Shown here one piece after another: positions 25,444-34,635 of a stretch of 64,000 nt of DNA; the stretch's first letter is position 1, and every line of letters starts with the position of its first letter. Below the pieces are notes generated by a model. That model was given only the letters and a program-made list of their open reading frames with translations. It was not told the origin of the DNA and did no database searches. Both the position numbers and the translations under genes were made by a program. This DNA comes from Paraburkholderia mimosarum LMG 23256 = NBRC 106338. Its GTDB lineage: Bacteria; Pseudomonadota; Gammaproteobacteria; Burkholderiales; Burkholderiaceae. The stretch is taken from the NCBI RefSeq assembly GCF_000739815.1, contig NZ_BBJJ01000025.1:1-64000 (forward strand). Reading direction: 5' to 3'.

Positions 25444-27927
25444 CTAGCGCGCGCCAGACGCGGTGAGCGTCAGCGTATGAACGGCCGCGCCCGGCACGAA
25501 CGGCGCGGCGTCCCCATGCACCCACGCTTCATGCCCCGCGATGAAATACGGCGACATGGGGTTTCCCGACTGCCCCCCCGGCATCTCGAAGATGCCGTCC
25601 TTCTCCCGCCCCGGCGAGACGGCAAAACGCTCGGACGCGCCGAACGCCGGTGACTGCACGCGCGGCATGTTCGTGTCGCCAGGCAGCGGATCGCGCGGCG
25701 TGCCGAGCCATTCGCGCACCCAAGGTAGCCACGCCGGCAGCATCCGCACGAACGGATGCGCGATCGCCGAGCGATTGCGCTCGCCCCAGCGCGCATCTTC
25801 GAGTTTCGTGCCCTTCGGCAACTGCGCAATCGCGCGATCGATCCTGTCCAGCACGAACGCGCGCCAGTCCGCCAGGCCTTCCGGTATCCACGCGTGATGG
25901 TCGGCGAGCGTCTCCATCGTCGCTTCGCAACGCGTGTTCGCCGCGCGATAGCTGACTAGCGGCGCAACCTCGCTCATCTGCGTGTCCAGCGCGCCGAACC
26001 ATGCGTCGTAAAGCGAGTAGTAGAACGCGCGCACCAGCCGGTAGCCAACCGCGTCGGCATCCGCGCGTCCATCCCACGTTTGAACGAGCCGCCTGAACTC
26101 CGCTCGCTCGGGATGCCCGCTGAGCGCGCGCGCATCGAGCGAGTCGAGCGCGATGCGTCGCCAGTATTCGATCCAGAGGGCGCGGTCGTCGGTCTGCACC
26201 GCGAGCATGTCGCGCTCGCTCGCATGCGGCAGCGCCAGCAGATCGTCGCGGATCTGCGTCGCGCGTGCGCCGAGATCGGTGCCCGCGTCGCCAATGCGTG
26301 CCGCCTCGTCTAGTGGCAGTGTCCGGTTGTTCGCGGTCCAGATGCGGCCGGCCGGCGGATCGACGCGAACCGGATACGCCTCGGGTGGCAGATACCCTTG
26401 CCAACCGGCATACGTGCTCGAGCCGAACGGAAAACCGGTGAGCGCCGCCGCGTTCACGTCGGCATCCAGGAAGCGCGGCAGCGGCCCGGCAAGCGTCCAG
26501 CCGATATGGCCTTGCGCGTCGGCCACCGTGAAGTTCTGCGTCGGCACGCCGAAGGTCTGCGCGGCGTGCAACGCGTCGGCAACGTTGGTGGCGCCTTCGA
26601 GCCGCATGAGGTTCATGTTGACTGCCTGCGGATCCTGCGCGACCCAATGCAAGGCATACGCATGCGGACCGACGACAAGCTGTGGTCCCCAGCGCGTTTG
26701 CACGACCGGCAGATCGACAGTCGCGCCGCCGTTCACGTCGAGGCGTTCGTGGATCACTTGCGCCTTCTCCCATCCGCCGCCGGGAACACGATAACGCAGC
26801 GGATCTGCCGGATCGCGTTGCAGTTCGACCAGATCGACGAAGCGGCCATAGCTGTTCGTGAACGCCCAGGCGATATGGCCGTTGCTGCCGGCCACGACAA
26901 GCGGCGTACCCGGCAAACTGACTCCCGTAATACGCCGCTCGCGGCCATCTGGCGCGGGATAGACCAGCGACAGCCGGTACCAGATGTTCGGCAACGACAG
27001 CCCGAGGTGCATGTCGCTCGCCACCAGCGCGCCGCCCTGCGCACCATGTGCGCCGTCGACCGCGAAGCCGTTGCTGCCGACCGTCGAGTTGACCGTGCCC
27101 CCAGCGTCGACGAAACCGGACACACTGCTCAGGAGCCCGCTGCCTTCCGGCTCGGCATCGGCGGCGGAGGATCGCATGGTGTGCAGCCACGGCGGCGGTA
27201 TCGCGGGCAGCGCGCCGGACGGCGCCGCCGTTGCGCCCGGCGCGTCGAGCGGCGCATCCCAATGGCTCGTCGCGGGCAGCAGGAACGCGAGCAGCCCGGC
27301 CGGGGCGCGCTCGCGCAACGCGGCGCGCGACAGCGCGCGCGTCACCTGCTCGTACTGAAGGTCGAAGTACATCGCATAGACTGCGAGCAGTGTGTCCTCC
27401 GCGCGCCACGGGGCCGGTTGCGCACGCAGCACCCAGTATTCGAACGGCCGCGCGCGAAGCGAGCGCAAGCCGTCGTTGACACCTGCCGTATAGCGCTCGA
27501 TGACTTGCCGCTCGTTCGCGGGCAACGCGGCGAGCGCCGCCTGCGCGTGTTCGCGAAAACGCAAGGGCCGGCCACGCCGATCGAGCGGGAGCGCCGCCGG
27601 TCCGATGAGCGCCGCCATCTCGCCGGCCGCCACCCGGCGCAGCAAATCCATCTGAAAGAAGCGGTCCTGCGCGTGGATAAAGCCGCTCGCGTACGCGACG
27701 TCGTCACGCGTGCGGCCCTGCACCGTCGGCACGCCGAGCGCGTCGCGCGCGATCGTCACGGTCGCGAAGAGCGGCGCCGCGTGCGCGCCGTCGAGTTGCG
27801 GCAGGCTGGCGCGCAATGTCAACCAGGCCGCCAGCACCGCGGCGGCCACGACGATGACGACGATGGACAGCACCGTCAGCGGCCACGCGCGGCGCCGCTT
27901 TTGCGGAAAGAGGCTCGAACGGATCAT
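25444..27927 (-). CDS. Penicillin acylase family protein (Ntn hydrolase, S45)
   Basis: Amidase precursor of 827 aa. A signal anchor lies at about 15-38. The alpha-chain region includes GRTRDDVAYASGFIHAQDRFFQMDLLRR. The self-cleavage site puts the nucleophile Ser285 in STVGSNGFAVDG; beta-chain features follow (LVASDMHLGLSLPNIWY, GVSLPGTPLVVAGSNGHIAWAF). Family members hydrolyse penicillins, acyl-homoserine lactones or cyclic lipopeptides in the periplasm; this one could be an AHL acylase, but the sequence does not decide. It converges on phaC with only 26 bp between stops and is unrelated in function as far as can be seen. Confidence 0.92.
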   Translation of the reverse strand: MIRSSLFPQKRRRAWPLTVLSIVVIVVAAAVLAAWLTLRASLPQLDGAHAAPLFATVTIARDALGVPTVQGRTRDDVAYASGFIHAQDRFFQMDLLRRVAAGEMAALIGPAALPLDRRGRPLRFREHAQAALAALPANERQVIERYTAGVNDGLRSLRARPFEYWVLRAQPAPWRAEDTLLAVYAMYFDLQYEQVTRALSRAALRERAPAGLLAFLLPATSHWDAPLDAPGATAAPSGALPAIPPPWLHTMRSSAADAEPEGSGLLSSVSGFVDAGGTVNSTVGSNGFAVDGAHGAQGGALVASDMHLGLSLPNIWYRLSLVYPAPDGRERRITGVSLPGTPLVVAGSNGHIAWAFTNSYGRFVDLVELQRDPADPLRYRVPGGGWEKAQVIHERLDVNGGATVDLPVVQTRWGPQLVVGPHAYALHWVAQDPQAVNMNLMRLEGATNVADALHAAQTFGVPTQNFTVADAQGHIGWTLAGPLPRFLDADVNAAALTGFPFGSSTYAGWQGYLPPEAYPVRVDPPAGRIWTANNRTLPLDEAARIGDAGTDLGARATQIRDDLLALPHASERDMLAVQTDDRALWIEYWRRIALDSLDARALSGHPERAEFRRLVQTWDGRADADAVGYRLVRAFYYSLYDAWFGALDTQMSEVAPLVSYRAANTRCEATMETLADHHAWIPEGLADWRAFVLDRIDRAIAQLPKGTKLEDARWGERNRSAIAHPFVRMLPAWLPWVREWLGTPRDPLPGDTNMPRVQSPAFGASERFAVSPGREKDGIFEMPGGQSGNPMSPYFIAGHEAWVHGDAAPFVPGAAVHTLTLTASGAR

Positions 27928-28085
27928 TGCGGGTCGGGCGGGTCGTTGTTCATCGCTTCATGGCGCGGCAACCAGACCGGCCGGAAACCGTACGACCATA
28001 GCACGGCCGTGTGGCAGACAATCGATTGCGTATTTGGGGTGCCTTGCTGGCCGCTCGCGCTTCGCCAGGCCCAGACCCGCGCCGA

Positions 28086-28100
28086 ATAGGACCAAGGTCC
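28086..28100. promoter_or_regulatory. ATAGGACCAAGGTCC motif upstream of the patatin gene (copy 1)
   Basis: Fifteen bases including the inverted repeat GGACC-AA-GGTCC, 112 bp before the patatin-like gene, in the gap after the divergent penicillin acylase. The identical 15 bases recur at 42788-42802 before another plus-strand gene. It looks like the site of a dimeric regulator; which one is unknown. Confidence 0.4.
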
Positions 28101-28212
28101 GGTTGTTCGCGCGGAGGGAACGACGTACGCTTCGGTTACCCTCCTGATCGCAGTGGTTCCCCACTGCGCACGCGTGCCGCGCAGGCGGGATCACCCGCAG
28201 CCGGGGACAACC

Positions 28213-29379
28213 ATGGCCCGTCCACAGAAAGCCGAATCGTCCACCCACTCACTGCCCGTCGGCAGGTTTGATAACACGATCCTCGTCCTGCAAGGTGGCG
28301 GCGCGCTCGGCGCCTATCAGGCGGGGGTTTTCGCGGGGCTTGCCGAAACGGCCATCGTTCCGAACTGGGTCGCGGGCGTGTCGATCGGTGCAATCAACGC
28401 TGCCCTGATTACCGGCAATCCGCCCGAGCGCCGCGTCGAGAGGCTGCGTGAATTCTGGGAGCGCGCGTCGGCGTGGTCGCCTTTTACACTGCCTTCGTCG
28501 ATCGATTCGATTCGCCCTTTCCTGAATTTTTGTAGCGCCGCTTCGGCGGTATCGTTTGGCATCCCAGGCTTTTTCTCACCCCGTCTAATGTCACCCCTTA
28601 TCGCTCCAAAGGGTTCGATTGGCGCATTGAGCTTCTACGATACCGAGCCTCTGCGTAACACGCTCAACGAGCTTGTCGACTTCGACCTCATCAACAGCAA
28701 GGCAGTGCGCCTGTCGCTCGGCGCAGTCAACATATGCACCGGGGAGTCCGTCTATTTCGATAACACGAAAATACAGATCGGGCCGGAGCACATCATGGCG
28801 AGCGGGGCGCTACCGCCGGGTTTCCCACCCGTGCACGTTGACGGCGAATGGTACTGGGACGGTGGCATCTCGTCGAACACGCCGCTGTGGTATGTGGTTG
28901 ACGAAGCCTACCGCGAAAGCGGCCTCGTGCTGCAAGTCGACGTGTTCAGCGGCGCGGGCGCGTTCCCGGAGAACATCAATCAGGTACAGGAGCGCATGAA
29001 AGACCTGCAGTACGCCAGCAAGACCCGCTTTAACGCGGCGCGCATCAATCAGCAGGAGGAGCTGCGCGCGTCGCTGCGGCGGGTGCTGGCAATGCTGCCC
29101 GAGCACGCGCAGTCCGACCCCGATGTCCAACGGCTCGCCGCGATCAGTACGCGTGGTGAGGTCCTGCTCGTGCGCTTGACCAACCGCCACGACACGCACT
29201 CGTCCGACTTCAAGGACTACGAGTTTTCTCGCGCGACCGTGCAGGACTTATGGGAAGGCGGCCTCGGTGATGTTCGCCACGCAATCGCCACCGAGGCATG
29301 GCGCGACGCGATAGAGATGGCCCAAGGCATTTACGTCTGCGACCTCACAACGAAGTCCGAAAAGGAGTCACCACGATGA
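28213..29379 (+). CDS. Patatin-like phospholipase/hydrolase (with DUF3734-type C-terminus)
   Basis: Serine hydrolase of 388 aa with the patatin dyad: oxyanion loop LQGGGALGAYQAGV (about 26-39), nucleophile Ser57 in GVSIG and Asp216 in YWDGGISSNTPL. The C-terminal about 120 residues match the extension often annotated DUF3734. Such proteins occur next to acetoacetate decarboxylase and hydroxybutyrate dehydrogenase in beta-proteobacteria and may hydrolyse lipid or PHB. Here the stop overlaps the adc start as ATGA. ATG 28213 is chosen over 28153 because similarity begins shortly after it. Confidence 0.9.
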   Translation: MARPQKAESSTHSLPVGRFDNTILVLQGGGALGAYQAGVFAGLAETAIVPNWVAGVSIGAINAALITGNPPERRVERLREFWERASAWSPFTLPSSIDSIRPFLNFCSAASAVSFGIPGFFSPRLMSPLIAPKGSIGALSFYDTEPLRNTLNELVDFDLINSKAVRLSLGAVNICTGESVYFDNTKIQIGPEHIMASGALPPGFPPVHVDGEWYWDGGISSNTPLWYVVDEAYRESGLVLQVDVFSGAGAFPENINQVQERMKDLQYASKTRFNAARINQQEELRASLRRVLAMLPEHAQSDPDVQRLAAISTRGEVLLVRLTNRHDTHSSDFKDYEFSRATVQDLWEGGLGDVRHAIATEAWRDAIEMAQGIYVCDLTTKSEKESPR

Positions 29380-30116
29380 AAGAATCCGAAGTGATCGAGC
29401 GCGCATTCGCGATGCCGCTCACCAGCCCCGCGTTTCCCCCGGGTCCGTACCGTTTCGTGGACCGCGAATTTCTCATCGTCACCTACCGCACCGACCCTGA
29501 CATACTCGCCGAGGTGATCCCCGCGCCGCTGGAGATGACCGAGCCAATCGTCAAGTTCGAATTCATCCGGATGCCGAACTCTACCGGCTTCGGCGACTAC
29601 ACCGAGAGCGGACAGGTGATACCGGTACGTTTCCAGGGCCAGCCGGGTAGCTACGTGCACGCCATGTACCTCGACGACATGGCGCCTATCACGGGCGGAC
29701 GCGAACTCTGGGGATTTCCGAAGAAGCTTGCGTCGCCCCAGTTGCGCGTCGAAAAGGACACGATCGGCGGTGTGCTGCGATATGGCCCGGTACCGATCGC
29801 GGTCGCCACAATGGGTTACAAGTATCGCCCATTGCCGCACGACAGGATTCTCGCATCGCTGTCCGCGCCAAACTATCTGCTGAAGATCATTCCACACGTC
29901 GACGGCACGCCACGGATTTGCGAACTGGTTCGATATTTTTGCGAGGACATTACCGTCAAGGGGGCCTGGGAGGGTCCCGCTGCAATCGAATTGTTCCATC
30001 ACGCGCTTGCGCCCGTTGCGGCGCTGCCGGTACTCGAGGTGATTTCCGGCTTGCATATCCTGACCGATCTGACGCTCGGGCTCGGCACGGTGGTCCACGA
30101 CTATCTGGCACGGTGA
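29376..30116 (+). CDS. adc: Acetoacetate decarboxylase
   Basis: Decarboxylates acetoacetate to acetone and CO2 through a Schiff base (246 aa). The active-site Lys pair lies in RELWGFPKKLA (Lys116/117), preceded by FEFIRMPNSTGFGDYTESGQ. The ribosome site AAAGGAG sits 8 nt before ATG 29376, inside the patatin gene whose stop it overlaps. With phaJ-phaC 4 kb upstream it suggests a local set of genes for hydroxybutyrate/acetoacetate turnover. Confidence 0.93.
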   Translation: MKESEVIERAFAMPLTSPAFPPGPYRFVDREFLIVTYRTDPDILAEVIPAPLEMTEPIVKFEFIRMPNSTGFGDYTESGQVIPVRFQGQPGSYVHAMYLDDMAPITGGRELWGFPKKLASPQLRVEKDTIGGVLRYGPVPIAVATMGYKYRPLPHDRILASLSAPNYLLKIIPHVDGTPRICELVRYFCEDITVKGAWEGPAAIELFHHALAPVAALPVLEVISGLHILTDLTLGLGTVVHDYLAR

Positions 30117-30365
30117 CGCTTGTCGCAACGCGTACGGCAATGGCCGCCCCGGCGGCCAGGGCCCTCGCGTCGAAGCAGGCCCGGCGCTCCCGGTCGCGCA
30201 AACTCTACGAGCACTTCACGAAACGGCCCGCTTCATTCGGGTATGCCGGTTACTTGCGAATCCCAACGGTAACCAGATACTTAGTTATACGAATACAAGC
30301 GGAGAATTTCCGTCGATAAAAGAACAGCTGAGTGCCTTGCGCAGCCGCCCTCGAGCGGCAACCGC

Positions 30366-30379
30366 TTGACCTAAGTCAA
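30366..30379. promoter_or_regulatory. Perfect FNR/Anr-type box in a 396-bp gap
   Basis: TTGACCTAAGTCAA is a perfect TTGAC-N4-GTCAA palindrome, the form bound by FNR/Anr oxygen regulators. It lies 133 bp before the DUF3313 lipoprotein start; if centred at -41.5 the transcript would begin near 30414. The rest of the gap (30117-30512) after adc holds no recognisable gene. The -10 element is not clear. Confidence 0.65.
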
Positions 30380-30512
30380 TTTGATCATCGCCCACCGCCT
30401 TAGCCTTCCCAAAGGCTCCGCGACTTCATAACGGGATGCCACGGGGGAAATCGACCACTCGGTGCCCGGGAACGGGCTTCCAGCGTTTTGACAGGCGAAC
30501 AAAGGTGCGAAG

Positions 30513-31205
30513 ATGAGAAATGCGACCTATCGTGGTGTGATTACCGTGGCGGCCACCGTCCTGCTCGTTGCCGGATGTGCAAGCAACAACGTTCCGACCC
30601 AAACGCAGTACTCAGGCTTCCTCGGAGATTATTCGAATCTCCAGCAGGCCCAGGACCCGAAAGGAGAAACGTTCTTGCGCTACGTGAGCCCCAGGCTCAA
30701 TCCGGCTTCCTACCATGCCGTCATTGTCGAGCCGCTCACGATGTATCCCAAAGCCGAGCCCACGGACCAGTTGAGCCAGGCAACAATCGATCAGATACGC
30801 AGTTACGGCACGACTTGTCTGAAGCAGGCAATCGCTTCGCGCGTGCGCGTCGTCGATACGCCGGGTCCTGGCGTCGTGAAACTGAACGTGGCCGTCACCG
30901 GCGTCGCCAGCACGGCAGAGGGGCTCAAGCCGTACCAGGTCGTACCCATGGCCTTCGTCGCCACGATGGCTGTCAATACGGTAGCGGGCGCACCGCAGCA
31001 AGCGAAGCTGCTGGTCGAGGCAATCGCCACGGACAGTGTCTCCGGCGAGGTCTTGTCCAAGTCGGTCCGCACGCACACGGGCGAGCGGTTGCAGCGCGTT
31101 GCCTCGAACATGCCCGTCATCACGTTCGAGGCGGTCAAGCCGATCATGGACGACTGGTGCGACTCGGTTTCGAAATCGGTCACACAGTATGTAAAGCCGC
31201 GCTGA
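30513..31205 (+). CDS. DUF3313 family lipoprotein
   Basis: Predicted lipoprotein of 230 aa with signal peptide ending LVAGC (Cys22). The DUF3313 pattern follows: SGFLGDYSNLQ, LRYVSPRLNPASYHAVIVEP and a C-terminal half ending WCDSVSKSVTQYV. The function of the family is unknown; members are probably in the periplasm at a membrane. A related lipoprotein is encoded at 46175-46867 (SGFLTDPSLLQ, LRYIRPNVDWNSY). It is first after the FNR-type box and 20 bp before the channel-like gene, suggesting an operon. Confidence 0.85.
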   Translation: MRNATYRGVITVAATVLLVAGCASNNVPTQTQYSGFLGDYSNLQQAQDPKGETFLRYVSPRLNPASYHAVIVEPLTMYPKAEPTDQLSQATIDQIRSYGTTCLKQAIASRVRVVDTPGPGVVKLNVAVTGVASTAEGLKPYQVVPMAFVATMAVNTVAGAPQQAKLLVEAIATDSVSGEVLSKSVRTHTGERLQRVASNMPVITFEAVKPIMDDWCDSVSKSVTQYVKPR

Positions 31206-31225
31206 ACGCGCCATAAGAGAGCGAT

Positions 31226-32026
31226 ATGTGGATCTACCGCATCGACGAACCACGCCTTGGCGCGGTTCGGGTGCACGAATGGCGCCGTCGTGCCCGACAT
31301 GCCGTTGCCATGCTCGTGCTGGTGCTCGTCGCCGCGACTGGCGGGCTCGTGTTGCTGGACGAGTCGACCGCTCCTTTTCATACCCGATTGTTCACCGCGC
31401 TCTGGGATGCGGCCAACCTGACCACGACACTGGGCGATTTTTCGGAGTTCGACGAGCGCCAGAAGGTCTTCATGCTCGCGGCAATGCTCGTGACCATGTT
31501 CGTTGCCGCGTTTTCCATATCGAGGCTGACCGGAATTCTGTCCGGAGACGACGTAATTGCTTACAGGGAGAACCGGGCCATGGAACGTCAACTCGAGCGG
31601 CTCGCCGGACATGTCGTGGTCGTGGGCTACCGCTCGCTGGGGCAGCGCGTAAGCGCGCAACTCCGCGAAGCGGGCGAAACCGTGCTGGTGCTGGTAGTCG
31701 ACGCATCGCTCGCAGACAAGGCTGCGGAGAACGGCAACCTCGTCATCCTCGGCGCCGCAGACGTCTTCGACGACGCACTGCGCCGCGCCCGCCTCGACAG
31801 CGCAAAGGCGCTCATTGCTACGAGCCCCGATGGCGACGCCAACGTGGCCATCACGCTGCTGGCGAAATCGTTGAACCGGTCGCTGCCGATCAGCGTGCCC
31901 GGCGAAAACGGCTTGAGAAAAGCGCTGCTGGAGGACGCCGGAGCGACCGATGTCGTCATTGGCGATGACATCATCGCCAATGCACTGATCGGAAAACTCG
32001 GCGCTCGTACGCAGGCCGTATCGTGA
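31226..32026 (+). CDS. Two-TM channel-like protein with TrkA-N (RCK) domain, degenerate filter
   Basis: Inner-membrane protein of 266 aa. TM1 is at about 25-43, a pore-like loop at about 57-75 and TM2 at about 82-97, followed by a cytoplasmic Rossmann RCK/TrkA-N domain from about 128 (HVVVVGYRSLGQRV, then VVDASLADKAAENGNLVILG and ALIATSPDGDANVAITLLAK). The family resembles MthK/Kch K+ channels, but the filter reads TTLGDF instead of TVGYGD, so potassium selectivity is doubtful. It sits between the DUF3313 lipoprotein and a small secreted protein downstream of the FNR-type box. Confidence 0.8.
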   Translation: MWIYRIDEPRLGAVRVHEWRRRARHAVAMLVLVLVAATGGLVLLDESTAPFHTRLFTALWDAANLTTTLGDFSEFDERQKVFMLAAMLVTMFVAAFSISRLTGILSGDDVIAYRENRAMERQLERLAGHVVVVGYRSLGQRVSAQLREAGETVLVLVVDASLADKAAENGNLVILGAADVFDDALRRARLDSAKALIATSPDGDANVAITLLAKSLNRSLPISVPGENGLRKALLEDAGATDVVIGDDIIANALIGKLGARTQAVS

Positions 32027-32120
32027 AAATAATCTTGTACGAGCCACACCTCGTTCGCAATCGTGCCTGAGTTGCCCCGAAGTATGTCATTCCACTCGCG
32101 TATCACCGCAGGAGGCTGAA

Positions 32121-32405
32121 ATGAAAACCCTCATCATACTGACGTGCGTGATGATTTCGACGAACGCGTTCGCGGAATGCGCGACGAATGCCCGTGGTGA
32201 GACCGTCTGTGGCAATGGGCAGACTGCCGGGGGCTATAACCGGAATACGGGCACGGCCTGGACATCGCAGGTCAACCAGAATGGCGTTCGAACGACCCAG
32301 ACCAATCATGGCGGCGAAGCGAAGACAATGAATGGAAAAGGCGTCGCCAAGGGGCCGGGCGGAACGACCTGTTATAAGACCGCGACCAGTCACGGTTGCA
32401 ACTGA
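32121..32405 (+). CDS. Small secreted protein, unknown
   Basis: Protein of 94 aa with a signal peptide (MKTLIILTCVMISTNAFA) and a mature part rich in Gly, Thr and Asn (GNGQTAGGYNRNTGTAW, TTQTNHGGEAKTM) with four Cys (two near the start of the mature chain, two in TCYKTATSHGC). AGGAGG lies 8 nt before the start. Composition recalls the Gly/Thr-rich repeat protein at 44184-45101 and small exported Burkholderia proteins. No family recognised. It ends 36 bp before the convergent pqiC. Confidence 0.7.
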   Translation: MKTLIILTCVMISTNAFAECATNARGETVCGNGQTAGGYNRNTGTAWTSQVNQNGVRTTQTNHGGEAKTMNGKGVAKGPGGTTCYKTATSHGCN

Positions 32406-32440
32406 ACACGCTCGTCGGGCCATGCGGCGCCGCGCGACGG

Positions 32441-33028
32441 TCATCGCGGAAGATTTTTAAGAATCGCCGCTGCCACATCCTGGCTGACCATGCCCAGCGC
32501 GTGATCGTGCGCGGCGACAAGCGCGTCATAGCCTTGCCCTTGCGCGGGCACGTGTGCGAGCGTGCGCCCGACGATCGGCGTCGCCTTGCCGGGAGGCCAG
32601 ATCGTCCACAGCGCCTCGATAGTGGCCATATTCCCAGGCACGGAGTCGAACTGCATGACGTCGACACGCACGCGCCACGTCGGCAAATCACTCGAGTCCG
32701 CCCCGTACGTGCTCACGTTTTCGGAACCCAGCAGGATCGAAAGATTCCCGGCCAGCGTACGCTGGATGTTGCCCTTCAGCGGCCCGGCCCAGCGCTCGAA
32801 CTCGTTGGGCCACACCTGGTTGCCTGCAACGCTGACGACGATCTGCGGCCGGTCGACCAGCTCGGGAATCGTGACAGGATTGACCACCACATACTGCGGC
32901 ATCTCAGTGCCCATGCTGGTCAGTGCCGCGTCCGGCTTTAGCCGGTAATAGGTCGACGTCGGCGAGTTTCCACAACCGCCGAGCGACGCCACCAGGGCCA
33001 TGAAGAGGGGTGCGAGGGCGCGTGTCAC
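32441..33028 (-). CDS. pqiC: PqiC-like lipoprotein (ABC-type transport auxiliary component)
   Basis: Outer-membrane lipoprotein of 195 aa, signal ending in LGGC, then the PqiC/YmbA pattern YYRLKPD, YVVVNPVTIPELVDRPQIVV and WAGPLKGNIQRTLAGNLS. In E. coli PqiC works with PqiA and PqiB in envelope lipid transport. It starts with GTG at 33028, overlapping the pqiB stop as GTGA, with AGGAGG 7-8 nt upstream. Last gene of the MFP-RND-OMF-pqiABC operon. Confidence 0.88.
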   Translation of the reverse strand: MTRALAPLFMALVASLGGCGNSPTSTYYRLKPDAALTSMGTEMPQYVVVNPVTIPELVDRPQIVVSVAGNQVWPNEFERWAGPLKGNIQRTLAGNLSILLGSENVSTYGADSSDLPTWRVRVDVMQFDSVPGNMATIEALWTIWPPGKATPIVGRTLAHVPAQGQGYDALVAAHDHALGMVSQDVAAAILKNLPR

Positions 33029-34635
33029 GGGTGGGCCTCCTGCTTCTTGCCTCGAATCAACGCCTCCGGATGCTGCTCGAGATAATCGGCGAGCGAACGG
33101 AATGCGGTAGCCGTGCGTGCAAGCTCTTGTACCGCGTCGGCTGTGTTCTGCTGTAGCGGCGAGTCGGGTTTCAATGCGTTGTTGGCCGTATTGAGCGCCG
33201 TCTGCGCTGCAGCCAGTGTGCCCTGCGCCTGCGGGACGACAAGGGTGTCGAGATCGTTGAGCAGCGTCTTCGCACTGGCAAGTGTCTGTTGAGTATTCTT
33301 GCCGATGGCGCCAAACGGAATCGTGTTCAGCTTCGCCACGAGTTCCGTGACGTTGTCCTGCAGCCGCTGGAGGTTTCCGGGAATCGTCGGCAGTTCCGGC
33401 GGCGACGACTCCCAGTTGACCGTGGCTTTTGGCGCGTCGGGGAAAAAGTCGGCGGCCAGATAAAGTTGCCCGGTCAGCAGATTGCCCGTTCGAAGCTGTA
33501 GCCGCAGCCCCTTCGCGACCAGACGATCCGCGAGCGCGTGAGGATCGTTGCTTATGCGGCCGCCGGCGTTGCTCTGATAGTGGGAAGTGAAGAGCTCCGG
33601 ATAAAGGTCTATTTCCACCGGTATCGTGAATCTCTCAGTCTTTGGATCGAAGCGCGTATAGATCGCCGTAACTTCGCCCACCACGATGCCACGGAAATCG
33701 ACTGGCGCGCCCACCGTCAGTCCCCGGACCGATTCAGCGAAATTGGCAACGTACTTGACGACGATGTGATAGTGCGCCTTCATCGCGTCGTCCCGATTGG
33801 GAAACAGCGTGAAGGTCGAGCCGCTCGCAGCGACGGTGTCATCACGCGCGCCCGGCGGAGATTCGAATGCAATGCCGCCGATCAAGATCGACACCAGCGA
33901 CTGCGTGTTCACCTGGATGCCATTCGACCCGACCGTCACGTCAACACCGCTCGCATGCCAGAAACGGGTGTCCGCAAGGACGAACCTGTCATACGGCGCG
34001 TTGATGAATACCCGCAGCGTCACACCGTGGCCATCTGGATCGAGCTTGTAGGCGGAGACCTGTCCGACCTGCAGCCTTCGGAAGTACACCGGCTCGCCGA
34101 CGTCGAGCGAGCCCATATTCGTGCTCTTCAGGATGAATTCGCGTCCGGGCACATCGCTCGAAATCACAGGCGGGACTTCGAGTCCGACGAAATCGCGGCG
34201 TTCGGTCCTGGATTTTCCGACATCCATTCCGATGTAGGAGCCGGACAGGAGCGTACTGATCCCGGAGACCGTCCCGCCGGAGATGCGCGGGCGCACGACC
34301 CAAAACCGGGTGTTGTCGACGAGCATGTTCGTCGCATCCTTGTTGATCTGGGCTGTCGCAATGACCCGCTCGTGGTCGGGTGTCAGCGTGACGGACTTGA
34401 TGATGCCGATGTCGACGTCCTTGAACTTGATTTTCGTTTTTCCCGCCTCGAGGCCTTCGGCTGTCAAGAAGCTGATCGTGATTGTCGGCCCCTTGTCGAT
34501 GGCCGCCTTGACGGCGAGCCACCCGCCGATCAGGACCGCGAGGATCGGGACGAGCCAAACGATTTGCAGGCGCCAGCGCGATCGCGGCACCGCATCCGCA
34601 TTGGGGAAATCAGGCTCTTTGTCGGGTGCCGGCAT
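33025..34635 (-). CDS. pqiB: PqiB-like MCE-domain protein
   Basis: Membrane-anchored protein of 536 aa. One TM is at about 24-44 (WLVPILAVLIGGWLAV), followed by three MCE domains (ITISFLTAEGLEAGKTKIKF; EPVYFRRLQVGQV; VGAPVDFRGIVVGEVTAIY) and a C-terminal helical needle region (about 430-530). MCE rings and needles form a lipid conduit across the periplasm. The start overlaps the end of pqiA by 26 bp. As PqiB it partners PqiA in the inner membrane and PqiC in the outer membrane. Confidence 0.93.
   Translation of the reverse strand: MPAPDKEPDFPNADAVPRSRWRLQIVWLVPILAVLIGGWLAVKAAIDKGPTITISFLTAEGLEAGKTKIKFKDVDIGIIKSVTLTPDHERVIATAQINKDATNMLVDNTRFWVVRPRISGGTVSGISTLLSGSYIGMDVGKSRTERRDFVGLEVPPVISSDVPGREFILKSTNMGSLDVGEPVYFRRLQVGQVSAYKLDPDGHGVTLRVFINAPYDRFVLADTRFWHASGVDVTVGSNGIQVNTQSLVSILIGGIAFESPPGARDDTVAASGSTFTLFPNRDDAMKAHYHIVVKYVANFAESVRGLTVGAPVDFRGIVVGEVTAIYTRFDPKTERFTIPVEIDLYPELFTSHYQSNAGGRISNDPHALADRLVAKGLRLQLRTGNLLTGQLYLAADFFPDAPKATVNWESSPPELPTIPGNLQRLQDNVTELVAKLNTIPFGAIGKNTQQTLASAKTLLNDLDTLVVPQAQGTLAAAQTALNTANNALKPDSPLQQNTADAVQELARTATAFRSLADYLEQHPEALIRGKKQEAHP

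Noticed and set aside
26398..28089. A 563-codon plus-strand open frame
   Set aside because: Antisense to the penicillin acylase, Arg-rich, with no recognisable motif.
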